DNA from: Brachypterus glaber
Taxonomy: Eukaryota > Arthropoda > Insecta > Coleoptera > Kateretidae
Reading direction: 5' to 3'
NCBI GenBank assembly: GCA_958510825.1
Contig: OY294050.1
Coordinates: 3,325,340 to 3,389,339, forward strand
Length of the DNA: 64,000 bases
Below are positions 20,990 to 31,486 of this stretch, piece by piece. The notes beneath the pieces are model-generated. The model was not told where the DNA came from. It saw only the letters and a program-made list of their open reading frames with translations, and ran no database searches. How positions within the stretch are numbered: the first letter of the stretch is position 1; every line of letters starts with the position of its first letter. A program made the position numbers and the translations under genes.

Positions 20990-21567
20990 AAGGCTGTTGC
21001 ACAGTTCAAATTGTTTAACTACTTTAAAATTAAAAATAGTATATAATTCAATGAGCGTATAATAATTGCTATTAATCAATGAGAGTGAATTTTGGGACAC
21101 GAGCCGAAAGGCGAGTGACCTAGTCACCCGAATGATTAATAGCTATTATACGCGAGTAGTATTCTATACTTTATCCACGGTCGTTTTAAGTTTTAAACGG
21201 TTAATTTTTACAGACCTGTGATTAATAGGCCTATTAATACGGCCGTGGATAATAGTATACTATTCAATGAGCGTAAAATAAAAGTAAATTAAAGGCTGTT
21301 ACACTGTTCAAATTGTTTATCCACGGCCGTGATTAATAGGCCTATTAATCACGGGTCTGTAAAAATAAACGGTTTAAACTTCAAAACAGCCGTGAATAAA
21401 GTATAGTATTCTACTGGAGTATAATAGCTATTAATCAGTGAGGGTGAATTTTGGCACACGAGCCGAAAGGCGATTGACCTAATCACCCGAATGTAGAATA
21501 CTATATCCATGGTCTTTTTAAATTTTTAACGATTTATTTTTACAGACCCGTGATTAAAAAGCCTATT
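20990..21567. repeat. S block: duplicated foldback units
   Basis: AAAGGCTGTTGCACAGTTCA at 20991 and AAAGGCTGTTACACTGTTCA at 21291 start two diverged direct copies of about 300 bp. Each holds a hairpin around ACACGAGCCGAAAGGCGA, flanked by ATAATAGCTATTAATC and its mirror, plus the palindromic phrase GTGATTAATAGGCCTATTAA and CACGGCCGTGG. The block continues beyond the LINE insertion at 22115-22140. No coding capacity. Confidence 0.7.
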
Positions 21568-22113
21568 GTAGTAGTAGTAGTAAATAAAGTTTTGGGTTGG
21601 CCAAAGCCGGACAACTAGGCCATTTCTGGCCCTTTTTGTCACCCCAGGCAATCTCAGCCATTTACTAATTTGAGTCCTCCTTGAACCTGCCCGTCAGGAT
21701 ATTGGCCCAGGGGAGATCTCTTAGTTCATCTTCGTTGAGTCTTTGAGTTTCAAAGACTTGCAACCTGATCCTGTCGTATCTGACACACTCGGCTAAGTAA
21801 TGAGATGATGTTTCATCCTCTCCGCACTCTGGTCATAGCGGACTCTCTAGAATCCGCATTGTTGCCAGGTGATTCCTTAGCTTGCAGTGGCCCGTGAGGA
21901 CCCCTACAAGTTTGCAGTTCTTCCTTTTTCCAGCAACCAGTCGGTCTTTGATTTGCTTGGGCCAGCCAGGAAGTCCCTAGCTTGCCGGCAACCGTCGACC
22001 GCCCTCCATTGCTCCTTTGGCTTGGTATAAGCCCACTCATCGAGAGCGGTCTTTACTTGCTTCCTTGTAACACCTAATATAGGTTCCGGCCCCGTGCAGG
22101 CCATCCCTGATCC
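21568..22113 (-). pseudogene. LINE copy 1: 5'-truncated 3' end (RNase H tail and zinc knuckle)
   Basis: On the minus strand it encodes the end of a non-LTR retrotransposon ORF2 of the RNase H-bearing kind (I/R1-like). A GPEPILGV motif follows the RNase H domain; then comes LTGHCKL, then a CxxC...HxxxxC knuckle, ending at the stop at 21665-21667. It is dead: a frameshift lies just before LTGHCKL, and a TGA replaces the first cysteine of the knuckle (at PL*PECG). A 3' UTR ending in (CTA)n follows on the minus strand. The insertion sits in block S between AGCCTATT (21560-21567) and AGCCTCTT (22115-22122), a probable 8-bp target duplication. Confidence 0.85.
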
Positions 22114-22130
22114 GAGCCTCTTAATCACGG

Positions 22131-22225
22131 CCGTGGATAAACAATATTTCGCGCAAGCGCAAAAGTTGGCATACGAGTCGTAGGCGAGAATGACGGTTCC
22201 ACTAGGGCGAAATAACTGTTTTATA
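22131..22225. repeat. F-like foldback (copy 3)
   Basis: ACAATATTTCGCGCAAGCGC resembles the F foldback ACAATATTCCGCGCGAGCGG at 57841. It is followed by GGCATACGAGTCGTAGGCGA and by GGGCGAAATAACTGTTT as the returning arm. It continues the S block interrupted by LINE copy 1. Confidence 0.6.
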
Positions 22226-22840
22226 CGTGTTCTAGCAAAAATCTTAAACATAATTGTATTTTAAAACCTTTAATAATAAAATCGAAAACTTTATCAAGTT
22301 TATAATATAAAAATAATAATATTGTATTCTACAGTTCGTAGTTTTATATTTGGACTTTTCTATTTAAATAGGTGAACTAATTCATAATTTATTTATACTA
22401 TTTATTTATACTTTAATGTCTATGCTATAATATTTATCGATTATTGGCAATAGTTAATTTATTATTATTTCTAGATACTTAGAATTCTATGAAATTTAGT
22501 TCAAAATCATAGTTCCTTTTAAAATATTCAATATTTATTATATTAATAATATAATAGCTTTGTTTCTATGGGTAATATATACGCCAATTATATTTTTGTT
22601 ATATTTTATATAATAATCAAACTAGGCATATATTATTCAGTGTGCATTCTCCTAAACGAAATGAATATTTATCGTCATTTGTTTGTAAAATATGTGAGTA
22701 GACACGCAAAAAGGGACCTGAAATATTCAAAAATATATATTTTTTCCTTCAGGTCGTTTTTTGTGTGACCATTCACTTGTAGATACGATTAAAACTTATT
22801 ATAAAATTAAGTGAATTTTATATAATAATAAGCCGAAGTA
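22226..22840. other. Unassigned AT-rich DNA
   Basis: Mostly AT-rich. A short inverted pair (AGGGACCTGAAATATTC with CCTTCAGGTCG, 22710-22756) may be part of a small hairpin. No gene is supported. Confidence 0.35.
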
Positions 22841-22981
22841 CCAAAAAAACTACGAAAAAAAAAAATCTGAAAATAAATGAAAAAGAAAAAGAAGGAAAAA
22901 GAAAAAGAAAAAAAAAGCGAAAATAAAGAGAGAGAAAAAAAGAAACAGTAAAAGAAAAGAAGAAGAAAAAAGAGAAAGAAG
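22841..22981 (+). repeat. Polypurine tract (about 140 bp)
   Basis: Nearly continuous A/G with GAAAAA and GAAGAA units. The Phe/Ser-rich reverse-strand frame reflects only this composition. Confidence 0.9.
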
Positions 22982-23054
22982 TAGTTGTATCTATTGCCTT
23001 TAATGATAATATCACATTTTCATTTATTGCTCATATAAACTAAAACTAGTAGTT

Positions 23055-23135
23055 ATAGCTAATAAAGTCACTAGACTTCTTTTTTGATGTCGAAACGCCC
23101 CTTTCAGCTTTTATTTATAGACCATCTTCAGACAG
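23055..23135. ncRNA. Diverged hammerhead-like motif (cassette 3)
   Basis: The plus strand has TTGATGTCGAAACGCC (about 23084-23099); the minus strand has CTGAAGATGGTC (23120-23131). Both phrases match the core blocks of the cassettes at 7008 and 58714, but neither orientation gives both blocks with good stems. Probably a decayed or rearranged relative. AATAAAG lies at about 23061. Confidence 0.3.
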
Positions 23136-23321
23136 TGTTCAGTGCACCATAAGTGGACAGTTAAGTGCTGGTGGTAAGCACGCACCGAAAAGTGCTTACT
23201 AGACATTATGTTGTTTTTTTTTGTGAAAATTTATCCCCTTTTCTTAATATTTTAATAATAGATTCTTTTATAGACATTATATACACGGAGAAACTTTTTT
23301 GTTGCTGGATAACAACAATAT

Positions 23322-23400
23322 ACAGGGTGGGCCGTCTTAGACTAATTAGATAATTTCTGGCGTTATCATAAGAGGTATCGATATAATTTTTTTTTCATGC
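23322..23400 (+). repeat. Possible DNA transposon tip
   Basis: ACAGGGTGGGCCGTCTTAGA after an AT-rich stretch has the CAGGGTG start common to mariner-like insect elements. No matching opposite tip was found nearby. Confidence 0.3.
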
Positions 23401-23589
23401 ACTCTCTATCTATAAAGCTATAACTTCATGAAAACAAAAGCCCTCCACTACTACTAGTTTTAATTGCCCTCTAGAGTGCTATTTAGTTTACGGGCTGTGA
23501 CGTCAGAGTGGTATTTTCTCGTTGAATGGAGTTTATATGTCTGTAACGATTTTACTCAAATTTAGTACAATTGTATTTTATAGAATATA

Positions 23590-23687
23590 CCCTGCTAAAA
23601 AAGACGGGTAAGGGCGGGTAATAACCGGTTGAAATCAGATCAACTTTATCCCCTTAAGTCCGCCCATATCCGTCTTTTTTAGCAGGG
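23590..23687. mobile_element. 98-bp TA-flanked MITE
   Basis: CCCTGCTAAAAAAGACGG and CCGTCTTTTTTAGCAGGG are perfect 18-bp terminal inverted repeats, with GGGCGGG/CCGCCC further in. TA lies immediately outside both ends (23588-23589 and 23688-23689), as expected for a Tc1/mariner-type target duplication. Confidence 0.9.
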
Positions 23688-23689
23688 TA

Positions 23690-24261
23690 GTCTTTAATTT
23701 AGATATAGCATATAACAAGCCAACAGTAATTTTTAAATTATTATTTTCTATAAATTAAAAGCAATATAAAAAATGTCCAAACTTTTCGATAATTAGAGTG
23801 CTGGAATTTTTGAAAAAAAGAATTTTTAAAGAATAAATCTCAATAAGTATTGTAAAATTATGTTATAAATTGTTGTTATAAGTAACATTCTGAGGTATAA
23901 AATGCAGGTGATAAATAATTAGCTTAATTTATTAGCGACAACGTTGCAAAATATGATGCTACAGTAGTATTTTTGACTTGGAGTGTCAATTAAACTTTAC
24001 ATTTTATAATGTCTGTCCTATAATATAGCTCCCATTTTCCAATTCCTGTTTTCCGGCCCAGCTAAATTTATATGTCTCTGAAGGCGGGGGATCTAAAAAA
24101 TGTTTACTATACCCAAAGCTATAATTGCTAACAAAATCGATTAATGTCGATGTTATGTTATTCCCCAAAGTCATCGACTGTCATCTGTTGATATCTGTTG
24201 ATTGCTTAGGGATTTCTGTAAATTCCAATAAGAAATTACTAGAAAAGTAGAAATGAAAAGA
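23690..24261. other. Unassigned AT-rich DNA
   Basis: No recognised feature. Confidence 0.35.
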
Positions 24262-24340
24262 AACAAGCCGTGAAGATATATTTTGCTTCGCATTCTATAG
24301 TTTAGTCCTCGTCAATGCAAGTATTGGTATATTTTCAATA
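24262..24340 (+). repeat. N-type left-end fragment
   Basis: AAACAAGCCGTGAAGATATA, then GCTTCGCATTCTATA, matches the start of the N repeat at 10780 and the piece at 54060. Only the left tip is present. Confidence 0.6.
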
Positions 24341-24390
24341 TTTATGGTTATGGTTTTATGGTGTTTTTTAAATTTGGTACGAATGACTCT

Positions 24391-24877
24391 TGTAGTAGTA
24401 GTAGTAAGGGTGGGGAGGCTACAAGCCAGGCAACTAAGCCATTATGGCCCTTTTTGCCAGCCCCGAGCTGTCCCAGCCACATATCTACCCTACTCCCTGC
24501 CTAAACCTGCCGGACCTCCTTATAAAGGTCGCGATATCTGTCCAGGCAAGGGTACGCAACTCCTCTCTTCGGAGCGTTACCACTCCGAAGATCTCCTGTC
24601 GTATTCTGCCGAACCGATCGCATTGTCCTAGGAAATGGAAGGGCAATTCTTCGTCTATCCCGCAACCCGAACAGACGGGGTCGTTACCGACCTTCATCTT
24701 GAACGGGTGCCTTCCTAGTCCACAGTAACCCGTGAGGATCCCTGTGAGTTGGTGATTGTGGCTCGGCTTCTTCCTAGTAGCCAAGCGGTTTTTGACTTGC
24801 TTGGACCGGAAAGAAAGTCCTTTGCCTGCCTGCAGTTCGTGACCGTTAACCAGCTTTTGGACTTTTTAGCCTCCTAG
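24391..24877 (-). pseudogene. LINE copy 2: 5'-truncated 3' end
   Basis: Same family as copy 1. The minus strand encodes LTGILTGYCGL, then a cysteine-histidine knuckle (CSGC...HFLGQC), then an IRRSGRF tail and stop, followed by a 3' UTR ending in (CTA)n at about 24391-24406. The upstream part (GPSKSKTAWLLG) is in a different frame, so at least one frameshift is present. The RNase H domain is missing. GC content is clearly above the surroundings. No clear target duplication was seen. Confidence 0.85.
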
Positions 24878-25067
24878 AACTTTGTTGTATTTGACGGGAT
24901 TTTTTTAAGTTTGGTAAGATTAATCCCTTATCAAAAGTAAGTTTTCCCTGAAAAACGTCCATATTATGGACGGATGTTTTAAAAGTTGTTTAGAATTGTA
25001 AATAAAGGACGTTATTGTAAAAAATTAATTTGGGCTTTTCTGTTTTGGAGACCTTAATATTCAGCTG

Positions 25068-25290
25068 TATTTTCAGGCGCTGAACCCGAATTCGAGGTAA
25101 AATAGCACCTTATCTGTTTAGTTTTAGAGATAACCTCAAAAAATTTTATTTTCATACTCGAAAATTAATCAGATGAGGTGCTATTTTGACCTTAAATTCG
25201 GATTCAGCATCTCAAAATGCATAAGAATACAATGGTTTCGAAAGAGTTCTTGACCTTTTTTTTGTGTAGCTGTGTTTTTGGGGTCCGAAG
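25068..25290 (+). mobile_element. G-family hairpin MITE, copy 2
   Basis: Arms TATTTTCAGGCGCTGAACCC (from 25068) and ATTCGGATTCAGCATCTCAA (to 25216), with additional inner pairing (TAGCACCTTATCTG with CAGATGAGGTGCTA). The flanking CAATGGTTTCGAAAGAG and TTTTTTGTGTAGCTGTG match copy 1. Confidence 0.8.
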
Positions 25291-26092
25291 TAAACTTTTC
25301 TTTATAAAGCTGCGAGGAGTGTAATAAAAAGAAATAAAAGTAACAACATTTGTGATTTTTTGATTTCTTGTCCACCCACTAGATTTGATATAATAATAGA
25401 GTAGGAGCTTGATTATCCGAACAACGTACAATCCACTGTCCGTTTTTGTATAAAAATTGTAAGCCATGTAAAAAATAAATAGTAAAAAACAAATAAAATG
25501 TCGCACTAAACGGATTTAAAATAAGAAACTTTATCTGCTTTTGTCCGGTTAGAGAAGTTCGTCGTGATATAGACGAACTTTGACACATATTTAATGTAAA
25601 TGTTAATAAAAAAGTTAAAAAAATAATTTATTAGTTGTGTAATTAAGGATCAAAAGGTAATAAGTCCAAGTTTTTTAAAAATTAAATTTTAATACCATTT
25701 TTTAATACTACATTCCAAATAAAGTCAAAGTATTTTTATTGTATTGTTTTTCAGTATTTTACAACAAGATTTCACACCTAAAACTAATTAATAATTAAAT
25801 ATGAATATATTACTATTTATAATTATTGTTATTACTTTATTATTTAACAAAAAATACCATAAAATTTTCTTTTTAGAAAATGTAAATTTCTAGGTTGACT
25901 TTTATGAACATGCTTGCAAACCTAGCGCAGTACCGCGCTAGTCAGTACTGCAGACTAAACTATTGACAGAACCATAATTTGCAACTTAAAAATGGACAAA
26001 AAAAGGTTTTAGTTTACCAATGGCGATTTCTCCCGTTAGATTAGACAGGGACAAAAGTTCTACCCAAAAAGGATAGAAGACATACATACACT
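25291..26092. other. Unassigned AT-rich DNA
   Basis: Overlapping reverse-strand frames of 64-100 codons occur at 25181-25588 but show no family motif. A short inverted GCGCAGTAC/GTAC pair lies near 25930. Confidence 0.35.
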
Positions 26093-26173
26093 CCCACTTC
26101 CACCCAACCAAACAAATTCTGTATTTGTTCTTTGTTGAACAAATACAATATTTACTTGGCCGGGCGAAAAGTA
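26093..26173. mobile_element. Hairpin MITE V, diverged copy
   Basis: CCAACCAAACAAATTCTGTA and ACAATATTTACTTGGCCGGG, with TTTGTTC/GAACAAA at the centre. Same design as 26274-26361 but with many substitutions. Confidence 0.65.
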
Positions 26174-26273
26174 TAACTATATTATTAAAGACATTACTGG
26201 CGCCATCTAAATTTTAGTAGAATTATCTTATTCTACAGATTCACATTAGCTATGTTCGTTCGTGCCGCTCAGT

Positions 26274-26361
26274 GCTACACTTTCCGGCCAACCAAATAAA
26301 TACTGTAATTGTTGTATGAAAAACAAATACAGTATTTATTTGGTTGGCTGGAAAGTGTAGC
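26274..26361. mobile_element. Hairpin MITE V (88 bp)
   Basis: GCTACACTTTCCGGCCAACC, then AAATAAATACTGTA, pairs with TACAGTATTTATTT, then GGTTGGCTGGAAAGTGTAGC, nearly perfect arms of about 35 bp around a short centre. A diverged sister lies 100 bp upstream. Confidence 0.9.
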
Positions 26362-27505
26362 ACAAATGAGATGGAGATAGGGTAGACGTCTTTTGTTTCA
26401 TAATTCTAGTTGTAGAGAGCTCCATTGAGAATGGAATTAAATTAACCAAATCAAAGAATATGCCTGTAAAAATTTTAAGATGCGTAATAAAACAATTTAT
26501 ATCATTTTGCGATGAAAAAAATATAAAAGTAGGTTTGGAAGCATCACCCCTGCCCCGGTCGTAATTATTTCCAGACAGCAAATTTTCATGAAAACGAAAA
26601 TTGCTGTTGACGTCGCTGCATACAGCTGATTAATTACTAGAAGTAGAAGAAGAAATAAATTTATACTTACACCCTTAAAAAACAAAAAGATGTCCCATTT
26701 TTTTTGGGCGTGTATACTTGTTTTAAGCAATGATTTCTCTATGTGTGTATGTCCTCATATTTACCATCGCCCTGTCGTCATATATGTGATCGGATAATAA
26801 ATCGAGCCATCCGAGACATGAATATCGCTGGGGAGATCGAACGTGACAGTCAATAGTCTACAATTCGATACATCAAAACTTCTGACACGACTCGCGGGGA
26901 CCGGGAACTGCTAAATAGGACTTCTTACAAATCAACATTTCATCTGACGTTTACAAATGAAATCCAACCTAATAATACCGGATCTAGAGCCTTGTAAAAA
27001 ATTGTACAAGTACACTGATAGAAAAATCTGAAAATAGTACAACCAAACTTTGGTGTAACAACTTTTATTTTTATATTTGGTTTATCTTACGATAGAAAAT
27101 GGATTGCTGGCCTAAAATGTGAAAAATAGTTATCATCACAAGTTACCTCCAATTTGCCTTTATCTGGAGAAGAAGAAGGATTATTAACATGGATAAAATT
27201 ATGTATGTGTAACATGTAATGATGGAGAGTAAAGAAATCATTGTCTTCCGTTCTCTGTTGCAAATTAAATTAAATATAATCTAAATTGTTGTAATTATAA
27301 CACTCTAAGTATGTATAAACTACCTTCTTAAAGGTCCAGAAAAGAGTATATACAAATAAACAATAAATAAACAATATATAATTTTAAGATAATAAAAATC
27401 GAGCTATCTCCTTTTTTTTGCTTAGTTATAAACTTGAGAATGGGTCCAGTTTGATAAGGGCTCAAACCGGTCGGTGTTTTTGATAAATATTTGGGCAATA
27501 GGACC
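26362..27505. other. Unassigned DNA with a GC-richer patch
   Basis: The patch at about 26760-26930 is GC-richer than its surroundings. One forward frame reads DRIINRAIRDMNIAGEIERD before a stop, which looks coding-like, perhaps a scrap of an old transposon, but I recognise no family. The rest is AT-rich with no feature. Confidence 0.3.
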
Positions 27506-27656
27506 GGGAACGTTCAAGTATTACGTAACGCAAATTTTGACCATTTTAGACCCCCCCGTAACGCTATTTTCCTATACCATTAACATGGGCGTAATACTCC
27601 AAAATGACCCCTACCCCCCCCCCCCCTAGGAGCGTTACGTAATACTTGAAGTTGAA
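27506..27656 (-). mobile_element. M1 MITE, complete but diverged copy
   Basis: GGGAACGTTCAAGTATTACG at the left and CGTTACGTAATACTTGAA at the right, with the interior in the opposite orientation to the copy at 15286 (CCATTAACATGGGCG reads reversed). A run of 14 C lies at 27613-27626. The right tip is disturbed. Confidence 0.85.
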
Positions 27657-28257
27657 CGAGGATTGTATACATTGTATAGATAATATTGGGTTCGCTAAGG
27701 GGTTTTTGGGAGTTTATTGTATTTAAAAAAGTGTGAATTTCGGGCCAATTTTGCTGAAAAATAGTTTTTTTTAAAAACGGATAATATTTGGTTAACTTTA
27801 CAATTACAAGTTATGTGGACCTAGGTAAATTAACCAATTTTTTAAACAATGTAAATTTTTAATTTTGGTTTTTATTTTTTTATTGATGACCTAGTATCAT
27901 AGTCCATAAAAATACGTTAATTAAAAAAAAAAAGCAATTAAAATGTAAATTGCGGTAAAATTGGCATTATTTTATGTGCACGATTTTGAACAAAATAGAA
28001 TGGGCCTTAAAAAATAGATTTTTTTGGGACGCCCTATATCTGTGTTAAATTGTGCCTTTTAAGGACATATTTTTGTTTAAGGGTGTAAAATCCAAACAGT
28101 AGGTCCTATTTTTTTATTTTTATATATTTTGCTATTCTAAATATTTTCTGTACTGTATTTTTTTGACAGGACGCGTCCCGACGCACCGTTTGGCTTTTAT
28201 ATCCTTAAAAATATATATTGTACCCTGTTTTTTTTAGGCTATTCACTTAAAACAAGA
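27657..28257. other. Unassigned DNA
   Basis: AT-rich, with a GGACGCGTCCCGACGC patch at about 28170. No gene or complete repeat recognised. Confidence 0.35.
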
Positions 28258-29069
28258 TAGGGGAAAGTAGGGTAACGGTGCGCAGTGGGTAACCGTGCGC
28301 ACCACCGAAAATTCATATAACTAGGTATTCTGAGACATCTCTGGCATCCATGCTCGAGGGGCGTGTATAACAATTAGCTAGCACCAAAAACGGCGACTGA
28401 CAAATGAAAGTTGTACACAATATTTAAATCTGTGTGAATTGATGTTTGTTGTTATTATTTTGCACGTGTACGAAATAGGACGGTTAGTTCATAATTCTTG
28501 ACTAATTATTCTAAAATAAATATATTCTTGAAGGATATGATCATTTACATTTTGCCATGCAATTTTGTTAAATTTAATTAAATAGTTTTTGTTATGTAAA
28601 GTGATTTATTTTTAAGTTCATGAACGGGTAATGATGCGCATTTCCCTCATTCAATTAAATAGTAATAAAATTAAATAAAAAACAAGTTTTTAAAGTTAAA
28701 ACCTTTCTAATAATTACATGTTACGTATGAATAAAAAGTAGAAAACAAAATAATTATAAAAATGTTCAAAAACTAGATTTTTAAAAGAAGGGTTTTGGAA
28801 ACGTTCTTTAAACGATTAAAATTGTGTTTAATAAATATTTTTGCAAAAAATTTTATCTTTTGTGCATAATTCCCCAACAGGTGCGCAACTTTTGTAGTTT
28901 TACATTTTTATTGTGATTGTGGTAGAAGCTACCGAAGTTTTGATGATACGTAATGATAATCTAATAAATAAGGCTTCTTTTGCCACTTATATTTTTTTTT
29001 GTAATATTCATAAGGAGCCAGTCATATCAAGTTTCGCTTAGGTGCGCACCGTTACCCGACTTTCCCCTA
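28258..29069. mobile_element. T1 element (812 bp)
   Basis: The left tip TAGGGGAAAGTAGGG mirrors the right tip CCCGACTTTCCCCTA. The left end has two tandem motifs, GGGTAACGGTGCGCA and GGGTAACCGTGCGCA. The right end has GTGCGCACCGTTACCC. Further copies are inside (GGGTAATGATGCGCA at about 28627; AGGTGCGCAAC at about 28880). Repeated subterminal motifs are typical transposase-binding arrangements; that role is inference. An arm of the 11693-type hairpin lies within (28677-28800). Confidence 0.85.
28677..28800 (+). repeat. Single arm of the 11693-type hairpin
   Basis: AAAAAACAAGTTTTTAAAG, AAAGTAGAAAACAA and TTTTAAAAGAAGGGTTTTGG follow the order of the hairpin at 11693-11970. Diverged, without the return arm, and located inside T1. 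Confidence 0.7.
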
Positions 29070-29302
29070 AACATCTTATTTAAATCTTTTATAACAGCAA
29101 GGGGGCGTAGCAAAAAAATCTATTTTTAATGACCACCCTAGTATTAAATTGTAAATTGATTCACATATTTGTTTATCAAAATGAAATTTAAATTATTCAA
29201 ATTATGTTAAAAGTTTGAAATAGTTTATTTGAAATTAATTTATCTCAATAAACACATCTAAAATTTTATACAAAAAGTTGCACAGCAATGAAAGTTTTAA
29301 AA

Positions 29303-29866
29303 TGCTTTTTCTATTTTGCGACTCTTATAAGCTCATAATCACATGCATTTTGCGTGTTCTTATAGGCCCATAAGAGGTCTCTACTTTTTTTTCTGTTGGG
29401 TTGGCAACATACAAAAGCCTATCTCTTGACGTTTTGCGTGCAAATGTCAATGTCGATTTTAAGTTTAATTTTTTACAAAATTTTGTGTTTGGATTATTTT
29501 TTACCGTGTTAAAATTGTGGACTGGTTAATTGCAGTGGAAAAAGCAGAGATGACTGTAAAATATATCAAAATATCTTCTTCTTCCTTCTTTATGGCCTTT
29601 ATATCAAAATATAATTTGTTCTTAGAATTTTAAACATTTTGTAAACTGTAATGCCAACCCAAAACAAAAATCCTTAAATCAGTCATCAATTTAAATGTAA
29701 GTTTTTTTAATTTTAGAGCAAAATAGAAAAAATTGTATAAAGCACTCGTTTCCTAACACGTTTTTAGAGCACTAGTATTTTAGAAAACTCGCCGCAAGCG
29801 GCTCGTTTTCTAAACTTGTACTCGTGCGCTAAAAACGTATGTTATGAAACTAGTACTTTAATATAC
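29303..29866 (-). repeat. C-family repeat, copy 2
   Basis: Inverted relative to copy 1 (2721-3187). Its right end holds a foldback, TTTTAGAAAACTCGCCGC with GCGGCTCGTTTTCTAAA, and the outer pair CTCGTTTCCTAACACGTTTT and AAAACGTATGTTATGAAAC. It ends ACTAGTACTTTAATATAC. It carries about 100 bp more than copy 1, including the TTCTTCTTCCTTC stretch at 29577. Confidence 0.8.
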
Positions 29867-30125
29867 TATTTCATGGTTATCTGGTTAAGTTAAAATATAT
29901 AATCACGGGTCGGGGACTTGCGAGCTATGACTCATCTTTTATCATCTTTTTTGACTTTTTTTTATAGATACACTGCCGTGCGCGCTTTTATAGAATGAGG
30001 ACACCTGTCTGACAGCCGGCTTCGCTCGCTTTTCAGCAGTGTTAAATTAATACTACGCTCATGAACGTATAAACAGATCGCTAACGCCCGAGGTCTATAT
30101 ATAATGCATAGTTTCGATTAGGTTA
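29867..30125. other. Unassigned DNA
   Basis: Slightly GC-richer, with short inverted words (GACAGCCGGCTTCGCTCGC) suggestive of another foldback fragment, but no mirrored arm was confirmed. Confidence 0.3.
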
Positions 30126-30521
30126 GACAGTGCTGTCCAAAAGTCACGAATCCCCTCTTAAACGAATTAGGATATCAACTTTAAATTCGGAAAATCCGAT
30201 TTTTATCTTCTAGAATATGGTCAGGGGGGCAAGAGGTCAATTTTTTTAATAGACCATGCGATACATCATTTCAAATCTCCTAAATTTCTCTCGTTGACAA
30301 TATGTTTTTAATTTTTATATTTTTTTTCAAAATTGTTGCCAAAAAATGAATTTTTTATGTTTTTTTTTCTTTTATTTTTCATTTAAAATTATTTTAAAGC
30401 TATAATTTACGTTTTTCTATCTTGAAATTAATCATTTAACAAAAAATATATTTTTTTAACGAAAATTCACATTTTTAACAGGGATCTTCCTCCCGAGAGG
30501 TTAAATTTTGTACCGCACTGT
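30126..30521. mobile_element. M2 element, internally deleted copy (396 bp)
   Basis: Tips ACAGTGCTGTCCAAAAGTCA and TTTTGTACCGCACTGT. The interior keeps TTAGGATATCAACTTTAAAT, ATGGTCAGGGGGGC and ACCATGCGATACATCATTT from the full copy. It lacks about 330 bp. Confidence 0.8.
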
Positions 30522-31289
30522 ATACCTACTAACTATAGTCTGACACAAGGTAAGAAACCTACGACGAAAGGGGGAGTTAGGAGCAAAAAACACTCCGATT
30601 AAAGCGAATTCAACGCGAACGTGTGCGTAGTTAGATTTTATATTCAATTATATTGCAGCATTCTGTCAATAGCTTTAGAACCGTGTGCCAAACAATACAT
30701 AAAGAAAAGGTTTAGCAATCAACGTTAAGAATGGTAGAGGTTGGGTGATACTTTTAATGCGGGAAAATACTTTACTTTTAGTGCTAAATACATGAATATT
30801 TTTCTGTGTGTATCTTTTTCATTGCAGAAATTAAATTTGCATTGGTAATCTTATTCAGGTGAGAATTATATTTTCCAGACTGTAGATTTATGACCTATGT
30901 ATATTAATAAAGATTAAAAGTCTAGATAATATTTATAAATTTTGTTAATTAATTTTTAGCCTTTTTTATTCTTAAGCTTTAAAGATTAACTCTTACTGAA
31001 GATATATTACGAAAAGTTTTCGTAGAAATACCTTGAAACAAAATGAGAAGAAATTTAAGGTTAAACAATATAAAAGACTATTAATTTTAAAACAAAAAAA
31101 GCACTTTGGTTAAAGATAATTGAGAAAATTTAAAACTTGCTAGAAAACTTTCTTAAATTTAGTTATTGATTTAATGAAAATAATTTAAATTTTAACTTAT
31201 AGAGCTCTATTATGTGTAGTAAACTAGTTATTAAACTATGTTTTAACTACCTAAAGTCATGTTTTTCTACCTAAAAAAATTGGTCGAGT
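30522..31289. other. Unassigned AT-rich DNA
   Basis: GACACAAGGTAAGAAACC with AAAGGGGGAGTTAGGAG (30540-30590) resembles GACACGCTGAAAGAAACCTG at 43500, a hint of another repeat family. Nothing else was recognised. Confidence 0.35.
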
Positions 31290-31439
31290 AAGTGCCTATT
31301 CACAGGCTAGCATAAAAACATAATACATAACAATGCGATGCCGTGATTGGCTTGATGTGCCGCCATGTATCTTGTAAGCCAATCACGGAATCGCATTCTT
31401 ATGTTTTATGTTCTTATGCAAGCTCCTGGATAGGCCTTA
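31290..31439. mobile_element. Foldback MITE W (about 150 bp)
   Basis: GATGCCGTGATTGGCTT (31336-31352) pairs with AAGCCAATCACGGAATCGC (31376-31394), and the pairing continues outward through CATAAAAACATAATACATAA and its mirror to GTGCCTATTCACAGGCTAGC and GCAAGCTCCTGGATAGGC. Confidence 0.88.
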
Positions 31440-31486
31440 ACTCTCTCACTGAGAATTCCATTTCTAGCTTTTGGTTTCGCGCTTAT

